5,565 bases of DNA from Micromonospora sp. WMMA1363 (GCF_030345795.1 NZ_JAUALB010000020.1:1-5565); one strand, 5' to 3'; numbered from the stretch's first letter, positions 1 through 5,565 are shown. Program-made: numbers and translations. Notes: generated by a model from the sequence alone, not told the origin.

Positions 1-382
1 TCCAGGGCGGTCAGCTCGAGGATGACCATCTGGTAGAGCCGTGCCGCGCGGGACCAACTGCCGACCGGGTGCAGCACCGCGGCGAGAGCGGCGGCGGCGG
101 CCACGGTGCGCTCGTCGGAGCGGCCGTGCAGCCGGGTGGTGGCCGCGTACGCGTAGGCGGCCCAGCCCCGGGCGGCCTGCGGGTCGCCGAGCGCCACAGC
201 ACCCTGGCCTGCAGGCTCGCCGCCTCGGCCAGCTCCGGGGTGGCATTGGCGGGGCGTGGATCGACGTCGGTAAGCGCGTCGGCGAGCAGCCGCCGGGCGC
301 CGGCGAGGTCGCCGGTGGACACCAGGTGGTGCGCATGGTCAGCGAGGTCACCGAAGCCGAGGGCACGCCCCATCGTGCTCAT
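1..382 (-). pseudogene. Tetratricopeptide-repeat protein, N-terminal part, left copy (frameshifted, partial)
   Basis: This is the mirror copy of the gene at 5157-5565, read leftward from an ATG at 380-382 and cut by the window edge. The frame is good for about 61 residues (MSTMGRALGF... to ...LQARVL). It contains a first helix-turn-helix repeat unit near residues 14-37 (ADHAHHLVSTGDLAGARRLL). A C is missing near 197 compared with the right arm, and the reading then runs into an unrelated Arg/Pro-rich frame. Correcting it with the right-arm sequence gives VALGDPQAARGWAAYAYAAT, a second typical repeat. At base 67 this arm would encode Pro where the right arm encodes Arg. Arg fits the repeat helix better. 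The break is probably a read error rather than true gene decay. Confidence 0.7.
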
Positions 383-388
383 CCGACA

Positions 389-417
389 ACGGTATGTACA
401 AGTCCCGCGCCGGTCAG
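389..417 (-). promoter_or_regulatory. Probable leaderless promoter of the tetratricopeptide gene (left copy)
   Basis: On the minus strand there is a CTGACC hexamer (412-417), a 17-base spacer and TACCGT (389-394). Six bases later comes the ATG at 382. This matches the actinobacterial housekeeping pattern TTGACN-N17-TANNNT, and the distance places transcription start at or next to the ATG. No Shine-Dalgarno sequence precedes the ATG, which agrees with a leaderless message. The site is identical in the right arm. The assignment is by inspection only. Confidence 0.45.
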
Positions 418-519
418 GTTTCCTGGAGATGGTCCACCTGGCTCGCCGATCAGGCGCAGCCGCGGTCCGTCTGTCACCAACCCGAACTTCCGGTCGACGG
501 AGTGGGGTAGAAAGCGGGT

Positions 520-1579
520 GTGGTTGACGCGGTGTTGCGGGAGATGCTGGTCCGGTACGCCGAGGTGTGGTTGCCTCGGGTGTTGGGGCGAGGACGGCGG
601 GGTGTGATCGCGCTCGCCTACGGAGACGGGCCATCCGCGTCCGTCTTTCCCCCGTCCCCGGCTTCGACCCCGGCCCCGACCCCGACCCCGACCCCGGCCG
701 CAGCCGCGGCGGCTGCGGCGGCTGCGGCTGAGGCGGTGCTGGGAGTGGTGGCCGAGCATGCCGACCGGTTGCGCGGGCGGCAGCTGAGCCTGCTTGTGCT
801 CGTCGACGGCACCGAGGAACTGCCGGCCCGGCTCGGTGCCGTCGAGGCGACGCTGCCGCCCGAGGTCGCCGTCCACCTGGTGCCCGGCGGTCCCGCCCGG
901 CTGCCCGTCGCGCTGAAAGCGGTCGGGGCCGCCCGGGCGCCGCTGCTGGCGTACGTGGACGGTTCGGGTGCGGCGGACCCTGCGGTACTTGCGGCCACCG
1001 TGTCCGGGCACCCCGCCGAGGTGCTCCTCGTCACCGACGCCGCCGTCCACACCGGGCCGAACGCGTCGCCCCGACCCGCGCGCGACGCGGCGGTGCCGCC
1101 CCCGCCCACGGGCGGTGCGGGCGCGTCCCTGCGGGCGGTACTCACCGGCGCGGGGTTCCCGCTGGTGGCCGAGGTCGACCTCGTCCCGACCGACGGGTCG
1201 CCGGCCCGTCGGCTGGCCTTCGGCAACCGGGTACGACCGGAGCCTCGAGGCGTTCAAGGACCTGCTCTGGGCGGTCGACGAGCACGCCGGGCGCGCTACC
1301 GCGACCCGGCCGACCCGGCCGGCCGGCTGCTGGACATCGCGCTCGACCCCCGAGCCCGGACCGCTACGCCGAGAACTGCTCGCCGAGCTCGTCCGCTCCG
1401 GTTCGCGTACGGTGACCGAGCTGCGCCGGCACGCACTGACCGCGACCGTGTACCGCTCCGCCGACGTGCCACGGGCGTTGACCGGTCTGCTGCAGGCCGG
1501 CGCGGTCAGCCGTGACCCCGAGCACGGCCGCCTCGGCGGGGACGTGGTCATCGCGGCGGCGTCGCCAGGACCGGCGTAG
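520..1579 (+). pseudogene. TcmP-like protein, left copy (frameshifted)
   Basis: This is the mirror copy of the intact gene at 3960-5018. The GTG start at 520 is fixed on its upstream side by an in-frame TAG at 508-510. Residues 1-235 are identical to the intact copy. Three indels then break it: an extra A at 1225/1226, which changes ...LAFGTGYDRSLEAF to an Arg-rich frame, a lost G near 1290, and an extra C in 1347-1351. The frame is restored only in another phase, which carries the correct C-terminal stretch (ELVRSGSRTVTELRR onward) and reaches the TAG at 1577-1579. Because the same positions are clean in the right arm and the errors sit in short runs, this is most likely an intact gene misread. 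Its function is described under the right copy. Confidence 0.8.
670..729 (+). repeat. Pro/Thr and poly-Ala coding microsatellite (left copy)
   Basis: A CCCCGA-type hexamer tract is followed by GCN codons. Together they encode a Pro-Thr-Pro run and then eleven alanines at residues 51-70 of the TcmP-like protein. The alanine codons are mixed (GCC, GCA, GCG, GCT), so the Ala tract is not a pure trinucleotide repeat. It is identical in both arms, which is notable because such tracts are prone to slippage. Confidence 0.8.
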
Positions 1580-1647
1580 GACCGCTGTCCTCCCACGACC
1601 ACTTCAACCGCGGCCGGTTCTCTTCAACCGGGCTCGACTCAACCAGG

Positions 1648-1664
1648 CCGGACGCGGCGTCCGG
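1648..1664. terminator. GC-rich hairpin between convergent genes (left copy)
   Basis: A 7-bp perfect stem CCGGACG / CGTCCGG encloses a 3-base loop. There is no T-run on either side. It lies between two converging genes, where a bidirectional terminator is expected, and U-tract-free hairpins are common at actinobacterial gene ends. The terminator role is inferred from position. Confidence 0.4.
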
Positions 1665-1689
1665 TCAGGCTCACCGTGCCGGATCGAGC

Positions 1690-1708
1690 CGGCGTTGGTT
1701 CAACGCCG
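1690..1708. terminator. Second GC-rich hairpin between convergent genes (left copy)
   Basis: An 8-bp perfect stem CGGCGTTG / CAACGCCG encloses a 3-base loop, about 35 bases beyond the regulator stop codon in its direction of transcription. It is the nearest strong hairpin to that gene and may be its terminator. No T-run follows. Confidence 0.4.
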
Positions 1709-1741
1709 TCCGGACCGCGCAGTTGCCGCCCGACATCTGTA

Positions 1742-2695
1742 CTAGGCCATCATGCCCGGGGCCGGTTCGTCGGCGACGTCGGCGGGTGGGCGTGGCCGGA
1801 CGACCCGTGCCGCGGGTGGGCGGTGGGCGGGTGCGTCCGCGGGTCCGTCGGTGGGCCGACCGGGGAGGGGCTGCTCCCGGGCGGCACGGAAGGCCCCCGG
1901 ACTCATGCCGACCTCGCGGGCGAAGAACCGCCCGAAGTTGGTCGGCTCGGAGAAGCCGAGCCGGCGGCCGATCGCGGCGACCGGCTCGTCGGTCGCCGCG
2001 AGCAGCCGCCGGGCCTGCAGGGCCACCCGGTCGTCGACGACCTGCTTGGCGCTGCGTCCGGTGACTGCCAGACATGCCCGGGTCAGGGTCCGCACCGAGC
2101 AGTCCAGGTTGGCGGCGTAGTCCTCCACTCGGCGGGTGTGTCGGTAGCCGCGCTCGACCTCTAGGCAGAGCCGCTGGAAGGTCACCGTCTCGGCGCGCGG
2201 CACGGATGTGGCGGCATCGGGCAGCAGGGAAACCCGCAGCAGCAGCACGGCCAGCTGATGACGGAGCAGGCCGGCGGCGCGGGCCACCCCGCGTTGCCGT
2301 TCGCAGTCCACCGCGAGTTGGCTGATCTCGGCGCTGAACACGTCCTCGTCCGCGCCGGCCAGTTGTCGCCAGGCCGGGACGGCGGCCGGGTCGACGTCGA
2401 ACCCGCGCAGCGCCTCCGGCGCCCAACGCACCACGGTCGCGTTCAGCTCGGAAACCGAACACCGGAGCACCTGGCCGGTCCGGGCCCGCAGCAGTGTGCC
2501 GGGCCGGCACGGCTGGGCGGCGAAGTCCAGCTCCAGGCCCCCGTGCCCGTCGGTGACCAGGACGAGCAGGTCCCGGTCCAGCAGCGCCGGACGCCGCCAC
2601 TCAGGATCAGGTACGAGGTCATCCAGAGCGAGTGTCTCGATCTCGGGCGGCGCGCAGATCGGACCGGCGGAGGGCTGACCAGGAGGAACCATCAC
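1742..2695 (-). CDS. AraC-family transcriptional regulator (intact copy)
   Basis: This is a 317-residue DNA-binding regulator. Residues about 25-100 resemble the AraC cupin-like sensor domain (RRPALLDRDLLVLVTDG, then QPCRPGTLLRARTGQVLR, the usual Pro-Gly turn and Gly-Gln pair). Residues about 185-275 form the two-helix-turn-helix DNA-binding domain: the first helix-turn-helix is at 190-213 (YAANLDCSVRTLTRACLAVTG), and the second at 238-262 ends in the family signature GFSEPTNFGRFFAREVGMSPGAFR. The tail from about 276 is Pro/Ala/Arg-rich and looks disordered. The effector is unknown; members of this family sense small molecules and activate nearby genes. The start could be GTG 2695 or the adjacent ATG 2692. 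Neither has a properly spaced Shine-Dalgarno, and a TACCGT hexamer at 2701-2706 suggests a leaderless message. It converges on the TcmP-like gene, so operon control of that gene is not implied. Confidence 0.9.
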   Translation of the reverse strand: MMVPPGQPSAGPICAPPEIETLALDDLVPDPEWRRPALLDRDLLVLVTDGHGGLELDFAAQPCRPGTLLRARTGQVLRCSVSELNATVVRWAPEALRGFDVDPAAVPAWRQLAGADEDVFSAEISQLAVDCERQRGVARAAGLLRHQLAVLLLRVSLLPDAATSVPRAETVTFQRLCLEVERGYRHTRRVEDYAANLDCSVRTLTRACLAVTGRSAKQVVDDRVALQARRLLAATDEPVAAIGRRLGFSEPTNFGRFFAREVGMSPGAFRAAREQPLPGRPTDGPADAPAHRPPAARVVRPRPPADVADEPAPGMMA

Positions 2696-2700
2696 CTGCG

Positions 2701-2706
2701 ACGGTA
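2701..2706 (-). promoter_or_regulatory. Candidate -10 hexamer of the AraC-family gene (left copy)
   Basis: TACCGT on the minus strand lies 5 bases before the GTG and 8 before the ATG. It is the same hexamer as in the tetratricopeptide promoter. The expected -35 area (GTGCGG-like) is weak. The position fits a leaderless or nearly leaderless start. Confidence 0.3.
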
Positions 2707-2747
2707 GCCCGCGGCGACGACTGCCGCACCCCGGGCCACGCGCCGCG

Positions 2748-2795
2748 CTCGCGCGGATGATCCGGGCACATATGTGCCCGGATCATCCGCGCGAG
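2748..2795. repeat. Turn of the inverted repeat: 48-base perfect palindrome
   Basis: The exact dyad is between 2771 and 2772. The first 24 bases on each side match perfectly with no spacer, and the core is GGGCACATATGTGCCC. Beyond this the arms differ by an extra GG (near 2795-2797) and a lost G (near 2808) on the right. The centre includes CATATG (2769-2774), an NdeI recognition sequence, though any zero-spacer turn creates a local palindrome. The region between the two regulator starts (2696-2848) contains only the two mirrored leaders. Whether a short palindrome exists here in the genome, or arises only from the fold-back, cannot be decided from the window. Confidence 0.9.
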
Positions 2796-2837
2796 GGCGC
2801 GGCGCGTGCCCGGGGTGCGGCAGTCGTCGCCGCGGGC

Positions 2838-2843
2838 TACCGT
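2838..2843 (+). promoter_or_regulatory. Candidate -10 hexamer of the AraC-family gene (right copy)
   Basis: This is the mirror of 2701-2706. TACCGT lies 5 bases before GTG 2849 and 8 before ATG 2852, with no convincing -35 hexamer 17-18 bases upstream. Confidence 0.3.
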
Positions 2844-2848
2844 CGCAG

Positions 2849-3797
2849 GTGATGGTTCCTCCTGGTCAGCCCTCCGCCGGTCCGATCTGCGCGCCGCCGA
2901 GATCGAGACACTCGCTCTGGATGACCTCGTACCTGATCCTGAGTGGCGGCGTCCGGCGCTGCTGGACCGGGACCTGCTCGTCCTGGTCACCGACGGGCAC
3001 GGGGGCCTGGAGCTGGACTTCGCCGCCCAGCCGTGCCGGCCCGCACACTGCTGCGGGCCCGGACCGGCCAGGTGCTCCGGTGTTCGGTTTCCGAGCTGAA
3101 CGCGACCGTGGTGCGTTGGGCGCCGGAGGCGCTGCGCGGGTTCGACGTCGACCCGGCCGCCGTCCCGGCCTGGCGACAACTGGCCGGCGCGGACGAGGAC
3201 GTGTTCAGCGCCGAGATCAGCCAACTCGCGGTGGACTGCGAACGGCAACGCGGGGTGGCCCGCGCCGCCGCCTGCTCCGTCATCAGCTGGCCGTGCTGCT
3301 GCTGCGGGTTTCCCTGCTGCCCGATGCCGCCACATCCGTGCCGCGCGCCGAGACGGTGACCTTCCAGCGGCTCTGCCTAGAGGTCGAGCGCGGCTACCGA
3401 CACACCCGCCGAGTGGAGGACTACGCCGCCAACCTGGACTGCTCGGTGCGGACCCTGACCCGGCATGTCTGGCAGTCACCGGACGCAGCGCCAAGCAGGT
3501 CGTCGACGACCGGTGGCCCTGCAGGCCCGGCGGCTGCTCGCGGCGACCGACGAGCCGGTCGCCGCGATCGGCCGCCGGCTCGGCTTCTCCGAGCCGACCA
3601 ACTTCGGGCGGTTCTTCGCCCGCGAGGTCGGCATGAGTCCGGGGGCCTTCCGTGCCGCCCGGGAGCAGCCCCTCCCCGGTCGGCCCACCGACGGACCCGC
3701 GGACGCACCCGCCCACCGCCCACCCGCGGCACGGGTCGTCCGGCCACGCCCACCCGCCGACGTCGCCGACGAACCGGCCCCGGGCATGATGGCCTAG
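2849..3797 (+). pseudogene. AraC-family transcriptional regulator, right copy (multiply frameshifted)
   Basis: This is the mirror of the intact 317-residue regulator, running from GTG 2849 (or ATG 2852) to TAG 3795-3797. Five single-base losses break it: near 2898 (CCC to CC), 3042 (lost G after CCC), 3270 (GG to G), 3463 (GGG to GG) and 3512 (GGG to GG). The correct protein is therefore scattered over three frames. The sensor-domain start is seen up to about 2898, the middle (LLRARTGQVLRCSVSELN to ...QRGVARAA) from about 3045 to 3268, the first helix-turn-helix up to about 3460, and the second with the tail from about 3512 to the stop. Every loss is in a short G/C run and none is seen in the left arm. 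I read it as sequence error on an intact gene. Confidence 0.85.
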
Positions 3798-3830
3798 TAC
3801 AGATGTCGGGCGGCAACTGCGCGGTCCGGA

Positions 3831-3849
3831 CGGCGTTGAACCAACGCCG
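3831..3849. terminator. GC-rich hairpin after the regulator (right copy)
   Basis: An 8-bp perfect stem CGGCGTTG / CAACGCCG with an AAC loop lies 34 bases past the regulator stop codon. It has no T-run. A terminator role is inferred from its position between converging genes. Confidence 0.4.
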
Positions 3850-3874
3850 GCTCGATCCGGCACGGTGAGCCTGA

Positions 3875-3891
3875 CCGGACGCCGCGTCCGG
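3875..3891. terminator. GC-rich hairpin between convergent genes (right copy)
   Basis: A 7-bp perfect stem CCGGACG / CGTCCGG with a CCG loop, symmetric enough to act for transcripts from either side. It has no T-run, so the role is inferred. Confidence 0.4.
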
Positions 3892-3959
3892 CCTGGTTGA
3901 GTCGAGCCCGGTTGAAGAGAACCGGCCGCGGTTGAAGTGGTCGTGGGAGGACAGCGGTC

Positions 3960-5018
3960 CTACGCCGGTCCTGGCGACGCCGCCGCGATGACCACGTCCC
4001 CGCCGAGGCGGCCGTGCTCGGGGTCACGGCTGACCGCGCCGGCCTGCAGCAGACCGGTCAACGCCCGTGGCACGTCGGCGGAGCGGTACACGGTCGCGGT
4101 CAGTGCGTGCCGGCGCAGCTCGGTCACCGTACGCGAACCGGAGCGGACGAGCTCGGCGAGCAGTTCTCGGCGTAGCGGTCCGGGCTCGGGGTCGAGCGCG
4201 ATGTCCAGCAGCCGGCCGGCCGGGTCGGCCGGGTCGCGGTAGCGCGCCCCGGCGTGCTCGTCGACCGCCCAGAGCAGGTCCTTGAACGCCTCGAGGCTCC
4301 GGTCGTACCCGGTGCCGAAGGCCAGCCGACGGGCCGGCGACCCGTCGGTCGGGACGAGGTCGACCTCGGCCACCAGCGGGAACCCCGCGCCGGTGAGTAC
4401 CGCCCGCAGGGACGCGCCCGCACCGCCCGTGGGCGGGGGCGGCACCGCCGCGTCGCGCGCGGGTCGGGGCGACGCGTTCGGCCCGGTGTGGACGGCGGCG
4501 TCGGTGACGAGGAGCACCTCGGCGGGGTGCCCGGACACGGTGGCCGCAAGTACCGCAGGGTCCGCCGCACCCGAACCGTCCACGTACGCCAGCAGCGGCG
4601 CCCGGGCGGCCCCGACCGCTTTCAGCGCGACGGGCAGCCGGGCGGGACCGCCGGGCACCAGGTGGACGGCGACCTCGGGCGGCAGCGTCGCCTCGACGGC
4701 ACCGAGCCGGGCCGGCAGTTCCTCGGTGCCGTCGACGAGCACAAGCAGGCTCAGCTGCCGCCCGCGCAACCGGTCGGCATGCTCGGCCACCACTCCCAGC
4801 ACCGCCTCAGCCGCAGCCGCCGCAGCCGCCGCGGCTGCGGCCGGGGTCGGGGTCGGGGTCGGGGCCGGGGTCGAAGCCGGGGACGGGGGAAAGACGGACG
4901 CGGATGGCCCGTCTCCGTAGGCGAGCGCGATCACACCCCGCCGTCCTCGCCCCAACACCCGAGGCAACCACACCTCGGCGTACCGGACCAGCATCTCCCG
5001 CAACACCGCGTCAACCAC
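3960..5018 (-). CDS. TcmP-like (three-Cys-motif partner family-like) protein, intact copy
   Basis: The protein is 352 residues long, with a GTG start at 5016-5018 fixed by an in-frame stop 12 bases upstream (5028-5030). From memory of the family, its order of motifs follows TcmP proteins: RYAEVWLPRVL followed by a beta strand and a degenerate glycine loop (residues 12-37, ALAYGDG where TcmP has a DxFAGPG-like loop); a second strand LSLLVLVDG (89-97); LLAYVDGSG (142-150) where TcmP has a DPFG-like motif; EVLLVTDA (167-174); AFGTGYDRSLEAFKDLLWAVD (233-253), similar to the conserved F-T-x-H-x(3)-LE-x-MK-x-AMW-x-VD stretch; and a C-terminal winged-helix-like segment (281-330, RTVTELRRHALTATVYR). 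A Pro-Thr/poly-Ala linker (51-70) interrupts the N-terminal part. The altered loops suggest loss of any methyltransferase-like activity. No signal peptide or membrane segment is evident, so it is probably cytosolic. The usual three-Cys-motif partner gene is not in the window. The family call is tentative. Confidence 0.75.
   Translation of the reverse strand: MVDAVLREMLVRYAEVWLPRVLGRGRRGVIALAYGDGPSASVFPPSPASTPAPTPTPTPAAAAAAAAAAAEAVLGVVAEHADRLRGRQLSLLVLVDGTEELPARLGAVEATLPPEVAVHLVPGGPARLPVALKAVGAARAPLLAYVDGSGAADPAVLAATVSGHPAEVLLVTDAAVHTGPNASPRPARDAAVPPPPTGGAGASLRAVLTGAGFPLVAEVDLVPTDGSPARRLAFGTGYDRSLEAFKDLLWAVDEHAGARYRDPADPAGRLLDIALDPEPGPLRRELLAELVRSGSRTVTELRRHALTATVYRSADVPRALTGLLQAGAVSRDPEHGRLGGDVVIAAASPGPA
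4809..4868 (-). repeat. Pro/Thr and poly-Ala coding microsatellite (right copy)
   Basis: This is the mirror of 670-729. A GGGGTC-type hexamer tract and GCN codons on the coding strand give the Pro-Thr run and eleven alanines of the TcmP-like protein. No length difference from the left arm is seen. Confidence 0.8.
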
Positions 5019-5121
5019 ACCCGCTTTCTACCCCACTCCGTCGACCGGAAGTTCGGGTTGGTGACAGACGGACCGCGGCTGCGCCTGATCGGCGAGCCCA
5101 GGTGGACCATCTCCAGGAAAC

Positions 5122-5150
5122 CTGACCGGCGCGGGACTTGTACATACCGT
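5122..5150 (+). promoter_or_regulatory. Probable leaderless promoter of the tetratricopeptide gene (right copy)
   Basis: CTGACC at 5122-5127, a 17-base spacer and TACCGT at 5145-5150 are followed 6 bases later by the ATG at 5157. It lies in the 138-base divergent gap between the TcmP-like gene and this gene. Hexamers, spacer and distance all fit the actinobacterial sigma-70 pattern with transcription starting at the ATG, and no Shine-Dalgarno is present. No equally good promoter for the TcmP-like gene is visible in the same gap; only a weak TAGAAA sits 6 bases before its GTG. Confidence 0.45.
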
Positions 5151-5156
5151 TGTCGG

Positions 5157-5565
5157 ATGAGCACGATGGGGCGTGCCCTCCGGCTTCGGTGACCTCGCTG
5201 ACCATGCGCACCACCTGGTGTCCACCGGCGACCTCGCCGGCGCCCGGCGGCTGCTCGCCGACGCGCTTACCGACGTCGATCCACGCCCCGCCAATGCCAC
5301 CCCGGAGCTGGCCGAGGCGGCGAGCCTGCAGGCCAGGGTGCTGGTGGCGCTCGGCGACCCGCAGGCCGCCCGGGCTGGGCCGCCTACGCGTACGCGGCCA
5401 CCACCCGCTGCACGGCCGCTCCGACGAGCGCACCGTGGCCGCCGCCGCCGCTCTCGCCGCGGTGCTGCACCGGGTCGGCAGTTGGTCCCGCGCGGCACGG
5501 CTCTACCAGATGGTCATCCTCGAGCTGACCGCCCTGGACGGTCCCGAGTCCCGACGTGTCCTCGC
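5157..5565 (+). pseudogene. Tetratricopeptide-repeat protein, N-terminal part, right copy (frameshifted, partial)
   Basis: ATG at 5157-5159; the gene leaves the window. An extra C at 5180/5181 ends the literal frame after MSTMGRALRLR, and Gs are lost near 5374 and 5407. Combining both arms gives 136 residues of a continuous alpha-helical protein with repeat-like units at about 14-37 (HHLVSTGDLAGARRLL), 53-85 (LQARVLVALGDPQAARGWAA) and 93-125 (ALAAVLHRVGSWSRAARLYQ). Each has the Gly-Asp/Gly-Ser turn and the A-R-x-L/Y pattern of tetratricopeptide repeats, which are protein-protein interaction scaffolds. There is no signal peptide or membrane helix in this part, so it is probably cytosolic. It is divergent from the TcmP-like gene. 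C-terminal domains are not visible, so a larger multidomain protein is possible. Confidence 0.75.

Larger units (their letters stand above)
1580..1741. other. Convergent intergenic region (left copy)
   Basis: This is about 160 bases between the stop codon of the TcmP-like gene and the stop codon of the AraC-family gene. It holds GC-rich hairpins at 1648-1664 and 1690-1708 and several copies of a TTCAACC motif (GGTTGAA on the other strand). I see no credible coding frame of its own. Frames open across it are shadows that run out of the neighbouring genes. It is identical to 3798-3959. Confidence 0.7.
1..2771. repeat. Left arm of a window-spanning inverted repeat
   Basis: This arm is the reverse complement of 2772-5538. 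Partner positions sum to 5543 at the centre. Small indels shift that sum to 5539 around the 1512-1745 / 3794-4027 block, to 5538 at the TcmP-like start codons (520 and 5018), and back to 5539 at the outer end (base 1 pairs with 5538). Long blocks are identical, including the whole convergent intergenic region and roughly 700 bases of the TcmP-like gene. Differences judged to be errors in this arm, because they break a reading frame that is open in the other arm, are an extra A at 1225/1226, a lost G near 1290, an extra C in the run 1347-1351 and a lost C near 197. Base 67 is the only substitution. Confidence 0.97.
3798..3959. other. Convergent intergenic region (right copy)
   Basis: This is the mirror of 1580-1741. 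It contains three candidate hairpins: 3831-3849, 3875-3891 and a weaker CCGGTT / AACCGG stem with a 6-base loop at 3908-3925. GGTTGA(A/G) occurs at 3895, 3910 and 3930. No gene of its own is supported. Confidence 0.7.
2772..5538. repeat. Right arm of the window-spanning inverted repeat
   Basis: This is the mirror copy of 1-2771. The sequence after 5538 continues the tetratricopeptide gene to 5565, and its left-arm partner would lie outside the window, so the end of the repeat is not seen. Differences that break frames here are single lost bases near 2898, 3042, 3270, 3463 and 3512 (all in the regulator), an extra C at 5180/5181, and lost Gs near 5374 and 5407 (tetratricopeptide gene). Most lie in runs of two to four G or C. 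An extra GG near 2795-2797 and a lost G near 2808 fall in the leader next to the turn and cannot be assigned to either arm. Confidence 0.97.

Noticed and set aside
670..729. Telomere-like or CRISPR-like hexamer repeat
   Set aside because: The CCCCGA-type units are few, lie in frame inside a conserved coding sequence, and simply encode Pro-Thr residues. There are no spacers.
379..1602. Minus-strand open frame of about 407 codons opposite the TcmP-like gene in the left arm, with its plus-strand mirror at 4254-5192
   Set aside because: It is an antisense shadow. It contains the low-complexity Arg-Gly run produced by reading the GGGGTC-type hexamer tract in the wrong frame, and it overlaps the well-supported gene entirely.
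2748..2795. Operator site for the AraC-family regulator at the central dyad
   Set aside because: Any zero-spacer fold-back creates a perfect dyad at its turn, so symmetry here is not evidence for a binding site. AraC-type regulators also more often bind direct repeats.
2619..3863. Long minus-strand open frame of about 414 codons across the right-arm regulator and through the turn, and its mirror on the plus strand in the left arm
   Set aside because: It is an antisense shadow of the AraC-family gene in GC-rich DNA. Its Arg/Pro/Gly-rich translation has no recognisable domain, and it mixes frames across known indels.
1..5565. Two diverged paralogous gene clusters facing each other
   Set aside because: The differences are indels in short G/C runs with only one substitution, frames are broken in both copies, and the intergenic DNA is as conserved as the coding DNA. 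Real paralogues would show the opposite pattern.
1..5565. Insertion sequence or inverted-repeat transposon with long terminal repeats
   Set aside because: No transposase, integrase or target-site duplication is seen, and the arms meet directly with no cargo between them.

Overview
The window is one very large head-to-head inverted repeat. Bases 1-2771 are the reverse complement of 2772-5538, turning at 2771/2772 with no spacer. The arms are about 99.4% identical by hand alignment, and the right arm runs 27 bases past the partner of base 1, so the palindrome probably continues beyond the left edge. The DNA is very GC-rich, with G/C-ending codons, GTG/ATG starts, few Shine-Dalgarno sequences and Ala/Arg/Pro-rich proteins. 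This points to an actinomycete. The tetratricopeptide protein at the outer ends resembles proteins common in Micromonosporaceae, but that family assignment is from memory.

Only about 2.77 kb is unique. Reading outward from the centre along the right arm, the unit holds: (1) an AraC-family transcription regulator; (2) a convergent intergenic stretch of about 160 bp with GC-rich hairpins; (3) a convergently placed 352-residue protein that looks like a degenerate member of the TcmP (three-Cys-motif partner) family; (4) a divergent promoter region of about 138 bp; and (5) the N-terminal 136 residues of a tetratricopeptide-repeat protein that leaves the window. The left arm is the same set mirrored.

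Each gene appears twice and no gene is intact in both arms. The regulator is intact only on the left (1742-2695), the TcmP-like gene only on the right (3960-5018), and the tetratricopeptide gene is frameshifted in both. I count 16 differences between the arms: 15 small insertions/deletions, mostly in short G/C runs, and one substitution. That is the pattern of two noisy reads of one molecule, not of diverged gene copies. The most likely reading is therefore a fold-back (inverted-duplication) artefact of long-read sequencing, amplification or assembly, with genes that are probably whole in the organism. A real palindrome, such as a head-to-head replicon dimer or a hairpin telomere intermediate, cannot be excluded from sequence alone.

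No known defence, biosynthetic or mobile system is recognisable. I see no RNA gene, CRISPR array, transposase, integrase or attachment site. The gene neighbourhood (AraC regulator, TcmP-like protein, tetratricopeptide protein) does not show an evident joint pathway.
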